Of a DNA stretch of 64,000 nt, positions 25,610-33,817 are shown one piece after another. Each line of letters begins with the position of its first letter. Positions within the stretch are counted from its first letter, which is position 1. Where the stretch lies: the NCBI GenBank assembly GCA_011364985.1, contig RDOC01000004.1:62001-126000 (forward strand), read 5' to 3'. The notes below the pieces were generated by a model that worked only from the letters and a program-made list of their open reading frames with translations, was not told the DNA's origin and ran no database searches. The translations under genes and the position numbers were made by a program. Source of the stretch: Candidatus Thorarchaeota archaeon (GTDB lineage Archaea > Asgardarchaeota > Thorarchaeia > Thorarchaeales > Thorarchaeaceae).

Positions 25610-26113
25610 ATGAGAACATATCTTTGCATAACCTTGATGCTTGCCATTATTCTTCAATGCGTTTCGGCAGTGTCCACAGTGGCAGTGACCCAAAATGATG
25701 GGTCTTACTTCTTGTCCAGCAACAACTTGACCTTGAAGGTAGACTTTGGCAATGGAACAGTTCTCAGCTTTCAGAATCTGAATGGAAGTGATGTCTATAA
25801 TGTCACGAATTCTGCTACAGATGTTGAGGTTGAGTGGTATGGGGATTTGGTCTTTGTTACATCCATTGCTGGGGTATCTAATGATCCTGATGCAGGCCTA
25901 TGGTGGCAATACTGGGTCAATGATGAACTTGGATCAGTAGCTGCAAATAAGTATCAAGTGAATAATGGAGACCTCATCGAATGGAAGCGTCTAGATCCCG
26001 GAACCACATCCATTGCTCCAAGTAATGGATTGATCGAAGGGATAGTAATTGTAGGAGCGTTTGGAATTGCTTTCTTGCTAATTCTGATGATACTAAACAG
26101 GAGAAGACAATAA
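25610..26113 (+). CDS. Membrane-anchored DUF4430-like (transcobalamin-type) protein
   Basis: A 167-residue exported protein: signal peptide (MRTYLCITLMLAIILQCVSA), an extracytoplasmic domain and a C-terminal membrane span (about residues 138-162). The DAGLWWQYWVNDELGSVAANKY segment with following NNGDLIEWKR is the characteristic core of DUF4430, a beta-grasp-like domain also found at the C-terminus of intrinsic factor/transcobalamin. GTG 25601 is an alternative start. It is the first gene of an operon with another anchored protein and an ECF S component, an arrangement that in bacteria is linked to vitamin (often corrinoid) uptake. The ligand is inferred, not shown. Confidence 0.8.
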   Translation: MRTYLCITLMLAIILQCVSAVSTVAVTQNDGSYFLSSNNLTLKVDFGNGTVLSFQNLNGSDVYNVTNSATDVEVEWYGDLVFVTSIAGVSNDPDAGLWWQYWVNDELGSVAANKYQVNNGDLIEWKRLDPGTTSIAPSNGLIEGIVIVGAFGIAFLLILMILNRRRQ

Positions 26114-26860
26114 TTGAAATGCAGAAAAATACTCACCATATTCCTCTTACTACAGATCATGGCGCTATCTGTGGCTGTGGCATCTACGAACTACTATGAA
26201 GCTCTATCTCCCACATTAACAGAGCGAACAAGATTGTCATGGAGTGTGCTTGAAAGCCCCTCTGTTGCAGTTGAGTGGGGATGGAGTGGAGAAGGTTCTT
26301 GGATTATAGGTGAAGGAGAAGAAGTCTCATTTCTCGTTCAGAGGATTCATGATGATGTGGAAGGACAGCTGACTCTTGGCAATTTCTCGATACTGGCGAA
26401 TAATACGGACATTGCAAGAGAACTCGTCTTTGGAATCTGGGGTCTACCACCCTTCTTTCCTGGCCTAGTTGTAGAAACTGGCCAGAGTAGCATGAACAAA
26501 TTAAATGAAACAGCATACGCTTCAGCAGAGAGAGTATCCGGAAATTACCTCAATGGAACCATGGAGTCATCATATAACCAAGTTATAATTGGTGAAACGA
26601 CATACAATTGTATCATATTCAATTATGAGCAAGACCCAACTGGTTTTAGTGAACCCCAAATCACGGAGCTTGCTTATGACCTAGACACCGGAGTCTTGGT
26701 CAGAGCTAATACAAGCTATTCCTTTGGAACACCATACATATTGACCTTGGAACTTGCGTCGATAGCTAAAGAACCATCTCAGTTTACAATCCTACTATTG
26801 GCAGGAATATCGGGAATCATTGCCCTAGTTGTTGTGATGATTCTTCTCAAGCGGAGATAA
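26114..26860 (+). CDS. Exported membrane-anchored protein, unknown function
   Basis: A 248-residue protein with a signal peptide (KILTIFLLLQIMALSVAVAS), a beta-rich extracytoplasmic region rich in Ser, Asn and Gly with several N-glycosylation-type NxS/T sites (NFS, NNT, NET, NGT, NTS), and a C-terminal span (about residues 222-244) ending in basic residues. No named domain was recognised. The TTG start immediately follows the stop of the DUF4430 gene and an ECF transporter gene follows after 14 bp, so it probably serves the same uptake system. Confidence 0.82.
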   Translation: MKCRKILTIFLLLQIMALSVAVASTNYYEALSPTLTERTRLSWSVLESPSVAVEWGWSGEGSWIIGEGEEVSFLVQRIHDDVEGQLTLGNFSILANNTDIARELVFGIWGLPPFFPGLVVETGQSSMNKLNETAYASAERVSGNYLNGTMESSYNQVIIGETTYNCIIFNYEQDPTGFSEPQITELAYDLDTGVLVRANTSYSFGTPYILTLELASIAKEPSQFTILLLAGISGIIALVVVMILLKRR

Positions 26861-26874
26861 ACGGGGGAATAAGA

Positions 26875-27462
26875 ATGAACGATTCAAGTGCAAGGAAGAA
26901 GATTAGTCCAAGTCGATGGATTTCCATTGCATCAATGATGACTGCCCTTGCACTTGTAGGGAATTATGCGTTTGTGGCAATTCCAAATGTAGAGCTCGGA
27001 TCAACAATACTGCTCATAACGTCGTATATTTTTGGGTTCAAGATGGGAATTTGGGTCACCCTAATAATGGCAGCGATTTTTGGCTCAATCAATCCTTGGG
27101 GAACTCTTATTCCTCAGATATGGATTACCCAAGTCATTGGTTGGATCTATATCGCTCTCTCCGGGGGAATCATGAGCAGGAATCTTGATACAAGGTTGAC
27201 AGATCGATGGAGTCCATTCGAGTTTGGAGTTGTGGGTCTCATTGCTACTCTCTTTTTTGACCTTATAACAAACATAGGATACTCCTGGGCGTTTTCTGTA
27301 CCTTTTTGGATAGCACTTGTTTTGGGGTTGCCATTCTTACTGATACATGTCACTTCGAATATGATTCTCTTTGCAGCTGCAATACCTAGGATTAGTTCGA
27401 TTATCGGAAAGCAGTTTGCTCCATATATCTGGCAAACAGACGAACTACTGAGCGAAGAGTAA
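26875..27462 (+). CDS. ECF transporter S component (vitamin-binding membrane subunit)
   Basis: A 195-residue integral membrane protein with five to six hydrophobic spans. The pattern ISIASMMTALALVGNYAFVAIPNVELGS near the N-terminus, IFGFKMGIWVTLIMAAIFGSINPWG in the middle and a C-terminal LPFLLIHVTSNMILFA helix is typical of energy-coupling-factor substrate-binding subunits, which pair with a shared EcfT permease and EcfA ATPases (not in this window). The substrate is uncertain; the co-transcribed DUF4430 protein points to a corrinoid or related vitamin. The ATG is preceded by CGGGGG and lies 14 bp after the previous gene. Confidence 0.85.
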   Translation: MNDSSARKKISPSRWISIASMMTALALVGNYAFVAIPNVELGSTILLITSYIFGFKMGIWVTLIMAAIFGSINPWGTLIPQIWITQVIGWIYIALSGGIMSRNLDTRLTDRWSPFEFGVVGLIATLFFDLITNIGYSWAFSVPFWIALVLGLPFLLIHVTSNMILFAAAIPRISSIIGKQFAPYIWQTDELLSEE

Positions 27463-27489
27463 AAAGACAAACGAATACTGGTGTAGTGA

Positions 27490-28131
27490 GTGTGTTCCGG
27501 ATTGTCATGGAAAGAAGAGATTGTGCATCTTGCAGAACCAGCTGATGGTCGTGTAGCACCAGCGTTTAAACCACATCACGCTGCTGTTGCCTTAGTCATG
27601 ATTGGCCGCGAGCAACCTCTAGGACGATATGACCTTTGTGCGGCGATGTCTATCGGAGAAGGCAGTGCGCGAACTCTTCTAAAACGACTTGGAGAAGCTG
27701 GTTTGATCACTGCTGAAGGCAGACAAGGCCAAAGATTGACACATGCCGGGCAAGCCCTGTTTGATGCAATCTCAAAAGATATCCCAAGAGGTTTCTTCCT
27801 CGACCTCCGAAAAGCCGTAACTCATGAATCAGCATTTGCCAATCTGGTGAAAGGACGAGCTGACAGGGTAAAGGATGGGATTAGACAACGCGACGAAGCC
27901 ATCATTCAGGGAGGCTATGGAATGGCAGGTGCTACCACTCTGATTATCAAGAATGGGGCATTGTTAATGCCTCCGGATGATTTCCACATGCTCCGAGAAT
28001 ATCAAGAGGAAGCCCTTCTATTAATGGGTAGTCTGAGACCCGAGGAAAAGGACGTGATTGTCATTGGTTCTGCAGATGATGAGCGGCTTGCGAGAGAGGT
28101 TTCGATGGCGGCAGTTCTAACACTCTTTTGA
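27490..28131 (+). CDS. DUF4443-type winged-helix protein
   Basis: A 213-residue archaeal protein. An N-terminal ADGRVAPAFKPHHAAVAL block and the segment GRYDLCAAMSIGEGSARTLLKRLGEAGLI (about residues 45-73) form a winged helix, followed by a GRQGQRLTHAG wing. The C-terminal half is a mixed alpha/beta domain (ATTLIIKNGALLMPP, DVIVIGSADDERLA) assigned to DUF4443. It may be a transcriptional regulator that senses a ligand. GTG 27490 is given as start; a later one is possible. It overlaps the XPF-nuclease frame region slightly upstream and is probably co-transcribed with it. Confidence 0.78.
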   Translation: MCSGLSWKEEIVHLAEPADGRVAPAFKPHHAAVALVMIGREQPLGRYDLCAAMSIGEGSARTLLKRLGEAGLITAEGRQGQRLTHAGQALFDAISKDIPRGFFLDLRKAVTHESAFANLVKGRADRVKDGIRQRDEAIIQGGYGMAGATTLIIKNGALLMPPDDFHMLREYQEEALLLMGSLRPEEKDVIVIGSADDERLAREVSMAAVLTLF

Positions 28132-28142
28132 GAGGGTTCACA

Positions 28143-28976
28143 ATGCAAATGGATCTCTTCGGCAATGTTCCCGAGATAGTGATTGACATTCACGAAACAA
28201 AAGGAAGACGAATCAATTCGGTAAAGCATCTCATTTCGATGCTGGAGAAGGAAAGAATCCACTATACTGTACAGAAAATCCCAATTGGTGATGTTCTGGG
28301 TCCCAACGGAATAGCGATTGAGAGAAAGACCATCAACGATCTAGTCAATACTCTGAAAGGCAGTGCATCTGGAGTCCCGCGATTTACGAAACAAATGAAT
28401 GCTCTCTTGGAGTATGAAAAGCCGTACCTCCTTATCGAGAACTACTTAGCGATACGGCGGGATCCAATGAAGGGCTGCATATACGTTCCCTTCAAGACAA
28501 AGCAGACCAAAGGAAGACCGTACGTTGTAACTATGGAGAGAGTAAGTTACATCCATCCTTCGGCCCTAGATGCTCTGATAGACAGCATCAGAGAACAAGG
28601 CATAGAGATACTCTCAGGATTCAATGCTCTACATTCTGCAGGTCTTTTGTATGGAGTTCTAAGAGATGATGGTACACTCTCCCATGATGCCAAAGAGAAG
28701 AGGCTGCCGGTAATCAGAACTCGGAAGGGTCTGAATTCAGTATTTGATGAACAGGAATTCCTTGTTGCAGGATTTCCTTGTGTCAATGTTGTTAGAGCAA
28801 GAAGCCTTCTGGAAAAATTCGGAACACCTTTTGAGGTTCTGAGCCGAACTGATGAATGGACAAAGGTTTCAGGGATTGGCCCCAAGACTGTTGAATCTGC
28901 AAGAAAGATCCTTTATTCGGATTATTCGCCGATAAGAAAGGAAGAAGCCCCTGAAAGTGAATCGGAAACAGAATAG
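28143..28976 (+). CDS. XPF/ERCC4-type structure-specific endonuclease
   Basis: A 277-residue nuclease of the XPF/Mus81 family, short archaeal type without helicase. The ERCC4 catalytic motif GD(x)nERK(x)3D is seen as IGDVLGPNGIAIERKTINDL (about residues 47-66) with an earlier IDIHETKG. The C-terminal helix-hairpin-helix DNA-binding part includes VNVVRARSLLEKFG and VSGIGPKTVESARKIL. It cuts 3' flaps and branched DNA in repair and recombination. ATG 28143 with GAGAGGG upstream is preferred to TTG 28128. The N-terminal QMDLFG resembles a short PCNA-interacting motif. It follows the DUF4443 gene with an 11-bp gap. Confidence 0.92.
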   Translation: MQMDLFGNVPEIVIDIHETKGRRINSVKHLISMLEKERIHYTVQKIPIGDVLGPNGIAIERKTINDLVNTLKGSASGVPRFTKQMNALLEYEKPYLLIENYLAIRRDPMKGCIYVPFKTKQTKGRPYVVTMERVSYIHPSALDALIDSIREQGIEILSGFNALHSAGLLYGVLRDDGTLSHDAKEKRLPVIRTRKGLNSVFDEQEFLVAGFPCVNVVRARSLLEKFGTPFEVLSRTDEWTKVSGIGPKTVESARKILYSDYSPIRKEEAPESESETE

Positions 28977-29048
28977 GCTTAGCTCGCAAGTTTTAAAAGC
29001 TGTAACTATTCTATGGCCAGAGAATACTACTCGGATGGTGTCAACCAG

Positions 29049-30137
29049 ATGAGCGACGTACGAATAGCAATTGCAGGACTTGGAAACTGCGCATCAGCTC
29101 TTATTCAAGGAACGCATTATTATCGAAATGCCAGGGCTGATGAAGAAGTACCAGGACTAATGCACGTAGATTTTGGTGGATACTACCCCAAGGACCTGAA
29201 ATTTGTAGCAGCTTTTGAGGCTAACAACAGGAAGATTGGGCTAGATATTGCCGACGCAATGTGGGCTGAACCAAACTGTTGCTGGAAATTTGCGCCTGAT
29301 GTTCCAAAGACTGGAGTTAAAGTTCTGCCAGGTCCAGTGTCTGATGGTGTCGCACCTCACATGAGAGAGCCATTTTTCGCTTACAATGAGAGCGAAATCG
29401 AACCTGTGAATGTGGCTGAGGAATTGAGGAAGGCCAAGGCAGACATGTTGGTTAGCTACCTACCAGTAGGAAGTGCAAAGGCAGCAAGACTGTACGCAGG
29501 AGCAGCGCTTGAGGCAGAGATTGGATTCATAAATGCCATTCCTGAATTCATTGTGTCAGATCCCAATGATCCTATTGCTCAGGAGTTTCAGAAGAAAGGA
29601 CTGCCTGCAGCTGGAGACGATATCAAAAGCCAGCTTGGAGCTACAATTCTTCATCGAGTCTTAGCTCAGCTCTTTGACAAACGTGGACTCATTCTTCAAA
29701 ATACATACCAGCTGAACATTGGAGGTAACACAGACTTCGAGAATATGCAAGTAGAGAACAGACTGAGCTCGAAAAGAATCAGCAAGACAGAGGCGGTCAC
29801 CAGTTGCGTCGATTATGAATTGCCAACCAAGATTGGGCCTAGCGATTACGTCCCATTTCTTCAAGACAATAAGGTCTGTTATATCAGCATGAGATCAAAA
29901 GCATTCGGAGACCTTCCAATTGATTTGGACCTGAAGCTCTCAGTCCAAGACTCACCGAATAGTGGTGGAGTTATCATTGACGTAGCAAGAGCTGTGAAGA
30001 TAGCTCTGGATCGAGGCATTGGCGGAGAGCTCTCTAGCATTAGCTCATATAGCTTCAAGCATCCTCGATACCAGATAGATGACTTCGAAGCAAGAAAGAG
30101 AGTAGATGAGTTCATCGAGGGAAAAAGAGAACGTTAG
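29049..30137 (+). CDS. ino1: Myo-inositol-1-phosphate synthase
   Basis: NAD-dependent cyclisation of glucose 6-phosphate to inositol 1-phosphate, the first step of archaeal inositol phospholipid (and compatible solute) synthesis. The 362 residues are archaeal length. The Rossmann loop IAGLGNCASALIQG opens the protein; VSYLPVGSAKAARLYAGAAL, FINAIPEFIVS, GDDIKSQLGATILHRVL and LNIGGNTDFENM are family hallmarks with the active-site Lys and Asp. The frame opens at ATG 29013, but a TATA box (TTTTAAAA near 28990) puts the start site after it, and MSDVRIAI at 29049 aligns with the family. The CDP-alcohol phosphotransferase at 41443 probably uses its product. Confidence 0.95.
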   Translation: MSDVRIAIAGLGNCASALIQGTHYYRNARADEEVPGLMHVDFGGYYPKDLKFVAAFEANNRKIGLDIADAMWAEPNCCWKFAPDVPKTGVKVLPGPVSDGVAPHMREPFFAYNESEIEPVNVAEELRKAKADMLVSYLPVGSAKAARLYAGAALEAEIGFINAIPEFIVSDPNDPIAQEFQKKGLPAAGDDIKSQLGATILHRVLAQLFDKRGLILQNTYQLNIGGNTDFENMQVENRLSSKRISKTEAVTSCVDYELPTKIGPSDYVPFLQDNKVCYISMRSKAFGDLPIDLDLKLSVQDSPNSGGVIIDVARAVKIALDRGIGGELSSISSYSFKHPRYQIDDFEARKRVDEFIEGKRER

Positions 30138-30161
30138 CCAATCCAGAGAAAATGAGAGTCT

Positions 30162-30184
30162 TGGTCCAGCAAGCAGCCGGACCA
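30162..30184. terminator. Hairpin between convergent ino1 and peptidase genes
   Basis: Perfect inverted repeat TGGTCC (30162-30167) with GGACCA (30179-30184), 11-nt loop, between the 3' ends of two convergent genes. A role in 3'-end formation or mRNA stability is inferred from position only; no U-tract follows. Confidence 0.3.
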
Positions 30185-30201
30185 GATTCTTTGAGGCATT
30201 G

Positions 30202-31344
30202 TTAGAGTTCGGTGAAGCTTCTCGCTGTATCCTCATCCAGCCTCTTGACCACTTCAACTAAGAGATTAACGGCACTCTCAACATCAGTCATGTCGAGCAT
30301 TGCATGATGTGAATGGATATGTCGAGTAGGAATTCCGATGAACAGAGATGGCACACCCATTCCGGTGAGGTGAATTGCACCAGCATCAGTGCTTCCAGCC
30401 TTTAGAAAAGCTGGCTGATGTCTAATGCCCATCTCCTCTGCAATGTCAAGGACAAATCTGCGGAAGCGTGGATTTGGTATCATTGAACCATCCCCTGCAG
30501 AGATAGAAACACCCCTGCCCATCTTTTGAACAAGACCATCAACACCAGGAACATCACCTGAAATGTCAACATCCAAAGCGAATCCAATGTCAGGAAGAAT
30601 CATCTGAGCTGCTGTCCGGGCTCCGCGCAGACCCACCTCTTCTTGAGTCGTGGAGACTGTATAGATAGTGTTGGGGTGATCTGTTTTCTCTTCGGAAAGC
30701 CTACGCAGAACCTCAAGAGCAATGAATACGCCAATTCGGTCGTCAAAGGCTTTGGCAACAGCAATTGTGACGTCACGAACAACTTCTTCTGAGTCCTTCA
30801 TCTCCTCGTCTTTCTTCTCCTTTCTCTTGCGCTGCATTGTACGAAAGGAAGCTAAAGGTACAGCAGGATCTCCGACACTGATGCCAAGCGCTTCAACTTC
30901 CCTCTTGGAGCTACAGCCGATATCGAAGAACATCTTCTCCTTCGTAACGACCTTATTCCGATCTTCAGGGCTTAGAACATGTGGAGGTGGTGCTCCAATC
31001 ACACCAACTACTTTTTCACTGCCCGATGAGGGACTGATCAAAACCTCCTGCGCTAGCAGTGTCTGATCCCACCAACCGCCGAGTTGATGAAATCGAAGAC
31101 ATCCATTCTTCTCAATGTTGGTTATTACAAAGCCGATTTCATCTACATGACCTGCAAGCATTATCTTCGGGCCTTGGTCTCCTTTTCGAAACACGACCGA
31201 TCCCATCCGATCATATAGAGTTTCATCAGCATACTTCTGCCCATGATCTCGGACAATCTTTTGAGCCTCATGTTCATGTCCACTAGGCCCAAATGCATTG
31301 CAGAGCTTCTCTAGTAGGGCAATGTCAAGCTCCTTTCCAGCCAT
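30202..31344 (-). CDS. M42-family metallo-aminopeptidase
   Basis: A 380-residue cobalt/zinc aminopeptidase of the M42 (TET-like) family, normally a large tetrahedral oligomer finishing protein breakdown. Metal ligands are visible: AGHVDEIGF (His, Asp), AFDDRIG (bridging Asp), TTQEEVGLRG (catalytic and binding Glu), ALDVDISGD, and the C-terminal IHSHHAMLD. An extra Lys/Glu-rich insertion (about residues 172-188) is unusual. ATG 31344 with GTGAGGA upstream is preferred to the TTG-type start at 31365. It is convergent with ino1 and follows the Rab-like GTPase gene on the same strand. Confidence 0.93.
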   Translation of the reverse strand: MAGKELDIALLEKLCNAFGPSGHEHEAQKIVRDHGQKYADETLYDRMGSVVFRKGDQGPKIMLAGHVDEIGFVITNIEKNGCLRFHQLGGWWDQTLLAQEVLISPSSGSEKVVGVIGAPPPHVLSPEDRNKVVTKEKMFFDIGCSSKREVEALGISVGDPAVPLASFRTMQRKRKEKKDEEMKDSEEVVRDVTIAVAKAFDDRIGVFIALEVLRRLSEEKTDHPNTIYTVSTTQEEVGLRGARTAAQMILPDIGFALDVDISGDVPGVDGLVQKMGRGVSISAGDGSMIPNPRFRRFVLDIAEEMGIRHQPAFLKAGSTDAGAIHLTGMGVPSLFIGIPTRHIHSHHAMLDMTDVESAVNLLVEVVKRLDEDTARSFTEL

Positions 31345-31445
31345 AATCCTCACTTCAGCCTGCATTTGTCAGATGACTGCAGAAGAAGCACCATGTATAG
31401 TAGTTTCGGTCAATGCAGTAGAAGCGCAAATGGCTGCTTTTCTAT

Positions 31446-31985
31446 CTAAGAAATGGAGAATTCGGCCAGTCGGCGAAAGGCTTCTTCCACGTTCTTGCCT
31501 GTCAGTGCACTCGTTTCTAGGTAGCCATTCAGGCCATGTTCTTCAGCAAATGCCATCCCCATCTCTGTGGTAATAACACGCTCATCTACGAGATCTACTT
31601 TATTTGCCAGAAGAATGATTGGGATGCGTTCGCCCAGTGCATTCTGTGTTTCTTCAATCCACTTTGGAAGCTCCATATACGTGGACTTACGCGTAGTGTC
31701 GAAAACTAGCAGGGCACCTTTGCTTCCGCGATAGTAGCTTCCACGAATGAAATCAAATCGCTGTTGTCCAGCAAGGTCCCAGACCAGAAGCTTCACGACG
31801 ACTTGTCGACCATCAGCTTCATCAACCGCAACGGTCTTCACAGCAAACTGAGAGCCAATTGTAACAATATACTGCTCAGAAAACTTCTGCGTAAGAAATC
31901 TGTTGACCAGAGCCGTCTTCCCACTACCTCCGGCCCCAATCATAACGACCTTTCGCATGAAATCAAATTCCGCAGTTCTTGCCAA
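31446..31985 (-). CDS. Rab/Ras-like small GTPase
   Basis: A compact 179-residue GTPase of the Ras superfamily, Rab-like. All five G motifs are present: P-loop GAGGSGKTAL (17-26), switch I TIGSQF (Thr near 42), G3 WDLAGQQRFDF, G4 NKVD and G5 ETSALTG. The C-terminus ends FSIS with no prenylation cysteine, so membrane attachment must differ from eukaryotic Rabs. Such GTPases are expanded in Asgard archaea. It lies 100 bp upstream of the M42 peptidase gene. Likely partners are the longin- and Roadblock-type proteins in the window (inference). Confidence 0.93.
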   Translation of the reverse strand: MARTAEFDFMRKVVMIGAGGSGKTALVNRFLTQKFSEQYIVTIGSQFAVKTVAVDEADGRQVVVKLLVWDLAGQQRFDFIRGSYYRGSKGALLVFDTTRKSTYMELPKWIEETQNALGERIPIILLANKVDLVDERVITTEMGMAFAEEHGLNGYLETSALTGKNVEEAFRRLAEFSIS

Positions 31986-32234
31986 TTTGGTCCCTCGTAC
32001 ATCAAATACTGAATGTAGGGGTAGTAGCTGGCTTTCCCTGTCCGAGAAAAAACTAACTACCCAGTCCGTCGTTTGGCAAGTGCTACCCTAGCCTATTTAG
32101 CCTTTTTCGGCATTTAGTGACTGCTGTTTCGCGTGAGATTATATCATGGCGCCCTTCAGGAAGACCGAAGCCTGCAGTTGCAAGGGATTATAACAAGTAG
32201 CACTGGGGTGTTACGATAGCGGGAGGATAATGTC

Positions 32235-32423
32235 TTGCGACTAATTACAGTGAAAATGAGTGACATCTATGTGAACGGACTCGATAGACTGGTTGAGTTG
32301 GGGATGTATCCGTCGCGCAGTGAGGCTATCAGGGTTGCCATAAGAGACCTCTTGCGTAGGGAGCTTTGGCCAGCAGAAGGCAGTCCGCTAAGTATTGAGA
32401 AAGAAACAGAGCAAAGGTATTAG
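32235..32423 (+). CDS. Ribbon-helix-helix DNA-binding protein
   Basis: A 62-residue CopG/NikR-like transcription factor. The N-terminal strand RLITVKMSDIYVNGLDRLVE, then a helix beginning PSRSEAIRVAIRDLLRREL, is the classic RHH dimer fold; a short tail follows. The TTG start (32235) keeps the DNA-contacting strand and has GGGAGG 9 nt upstream; a start at the internal ATG would delete part of it. The target is unknown; the ABC/permease pair is directly downstream. Confidence 0.87.
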   Translation: MRLITVKMSDIYVNGLDRLVELGMYPSRSEAIRVAIRDLLRRELWPAEGSPLSIEKETEQRY

Positions 32424-32513
32424 GGTTTGACAGCACAATTTCCATAAGGCACATTAACATATGATGACGCATTCAACCTACGTAGGGCCCGTAAAAGGGA
32501 GGTTAACACGCCG

Positions 32514-33035
32514 TTGAATTTCAGAGTCTTATTCAAGAGCATCCGGTTTGCTTTCCGCGCCAAGAAACGTGTCATCACGTTCATTCTAATCTACGCATTT
32601 CTGATAGTGATGGTTTCACGTGGACTAATGTTCCAAGGAGATGAACTACTTTGGATTCTTGCCGCGTTTGTACTGGCAACGCTATATGCCATACTCATCG
32701 CGCAGTCTAGGTCCAAAGACATTGCTATTCTCAAATGCGTTTCGTGGAATAACTCGGATGTTTTCCTGTTACTTGTTGGAGAAGTTGTGCTCGTATCCCT
32801 CGCCGCATTTCTACTTGTGTTTCAGGTGAGCGTAGAGATCATGGGATTGGTAGCCTATTTCAGAGATGTGTTTGGGGTCGAGCTGCTGGAATTTCTTCAG
32901 GAAAGTCTAGCCGTAGAGGTGACACCACTCCTAACCACTTTGTTCGTAATCGTCGTTCTGCAGTTGCCAGGTTTATTCTTGGCACAGCGCAGGGCAATGC
33001 TGATTGCTCCAATGAGAGCCCTAAGGGAGGAATAG
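32514..33035 (+). CDS. Short FtsX-like permease
   Basis: A 173-residue membrane protein with three to four hydrophobic spans (about residues 20-36, 45-65, 82-102, 137-157). The AQSRSKDIAILKCVSWNNSDVF segment after the second span is typical of FtsX/MacB permeases (where ...K-D-I-A-I-L-K-A-x-G recurs), though the large extracytoplasmic domain is missing, so this is about half of a normal permease. The ATPase gene follows after 3 bp. TTG start with GGGAGG upstream. The pair may form a reduced MacB/LolDE-like mechanotransmission complex. Confidence 0.8.
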   Translation: MNFRVLFKSIRFAFRAKKRVITFILIYAFLIVMVSRGLMFQGDELLWILAAFVLATLYAILIAQSRSKDIAILKCVSWNNSDVFLLLVGEVVLVSLAAFLLVFQVSVEIMGLVAYFRDVFGVELLEFLQESLAVEVTPLLTTLFVIVVLQLPGLFLAQRRAMLIAPMRALREE

Positions 33036-33038
33036 ACT

Positions 33039-33716
33039 ATGGCTAATGCAATTGTCCAACTTGAAGATGTAAACAAAGAATACGGAAGAGGAAAGAAGAC
33101 AGTAGCTGCCCTCAAAGATATCAATTTGGAGATAAGAAAGGGAGAATTCATCGCGGTGGTTGGTCCCTCAGGATGTGGGAAGTCGACTCTGCTTCATGTG
33201 ATGGCCGGACTTGAACAGCCAACATCTGGCAGAGTTCTATTGGACGGAGTGGATGTGACCCTAATCAGTGAAAGAGACTTGCCAAAGGTGAGAGCTCAGA
33301 AGATTGGATTCGTATTTCAAGCCTTTCTTCTAATCGAAGACTTGACGGCCTACGAGAACGTGGAGGCGGTTCTTTGGCCCAGTGTGGACCACACGAAGGA
33401 GAAACAAGAAGCAATGACACTGGAGGTCTTGCGTGAAGTGGATATGCTGGAGCGAAGGGATCACTTCCCTCGACAGATGTCGGGAGGAGAACAACAAAGA
33501 ATAGCAATTGCAAGAGCTCTTGTGAATAATCCTCCTGTCCTATTCTGCGATGAACCAACGGGAAATCTTGACAGCAAGACTGGTGAAACCATTATGAAGT
33601 TCATCTCCAAGCTTGCTAAGGAGAAGAACATGACAGTGGTGTTGGTCACTCATAATGACGAGCTAACGAAATACGCCGGCAAAGTCTTGAACATGAGAGA
33701 TGGAGCCATTAGATAG
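33039..33716 (+). CDS. ABC transporter ATP-binding protein (MacB/LolD/FtsE type)
   Basis: A 225-residue ATPase of the MacB/LolD/FtsE class. Walker A GPSGCGKST (about residues 40-48), Q-loop FVFQAF, signature MSGGEQQRIAIARAL, Walker B LFCDEPTGNLD and the switch His in VLVTHND are all present, so it should be active. It follows the short FtsX-like permease after 3 bp and shares its promoter. The substrate is unknown. Confidence 0.95.
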   Translation: MANAIVQLEDVNKEYGRGKKTVAALKDINLEIRKGEFIAVVGPSGCGKSTLLHVMAGLEQPTSGRVLLDGVDVTLISERDLPKVRAQKIGFVFQAFLLIEDLTAYENVEAVLWPSVDHTKEKQEAMTLEVLREVDMLERRDHFPRQMSGGEQQRIAIARALVNNPPVLFCDEPTGNLDSKTGETIMKFISKLAKEKNMTVVLVTHNDELTKYAGKVLNMRDGAIR

Positions 33717-33817
33717 GCAACTCCGACTATGGAATTATGCCGCTCCCTCTTTCCAAGAAGCAAACCTTTAGGGAACAAGAAACCACATTGAGTCAGAAGC
33801 AAGGAGTACACACTGGG

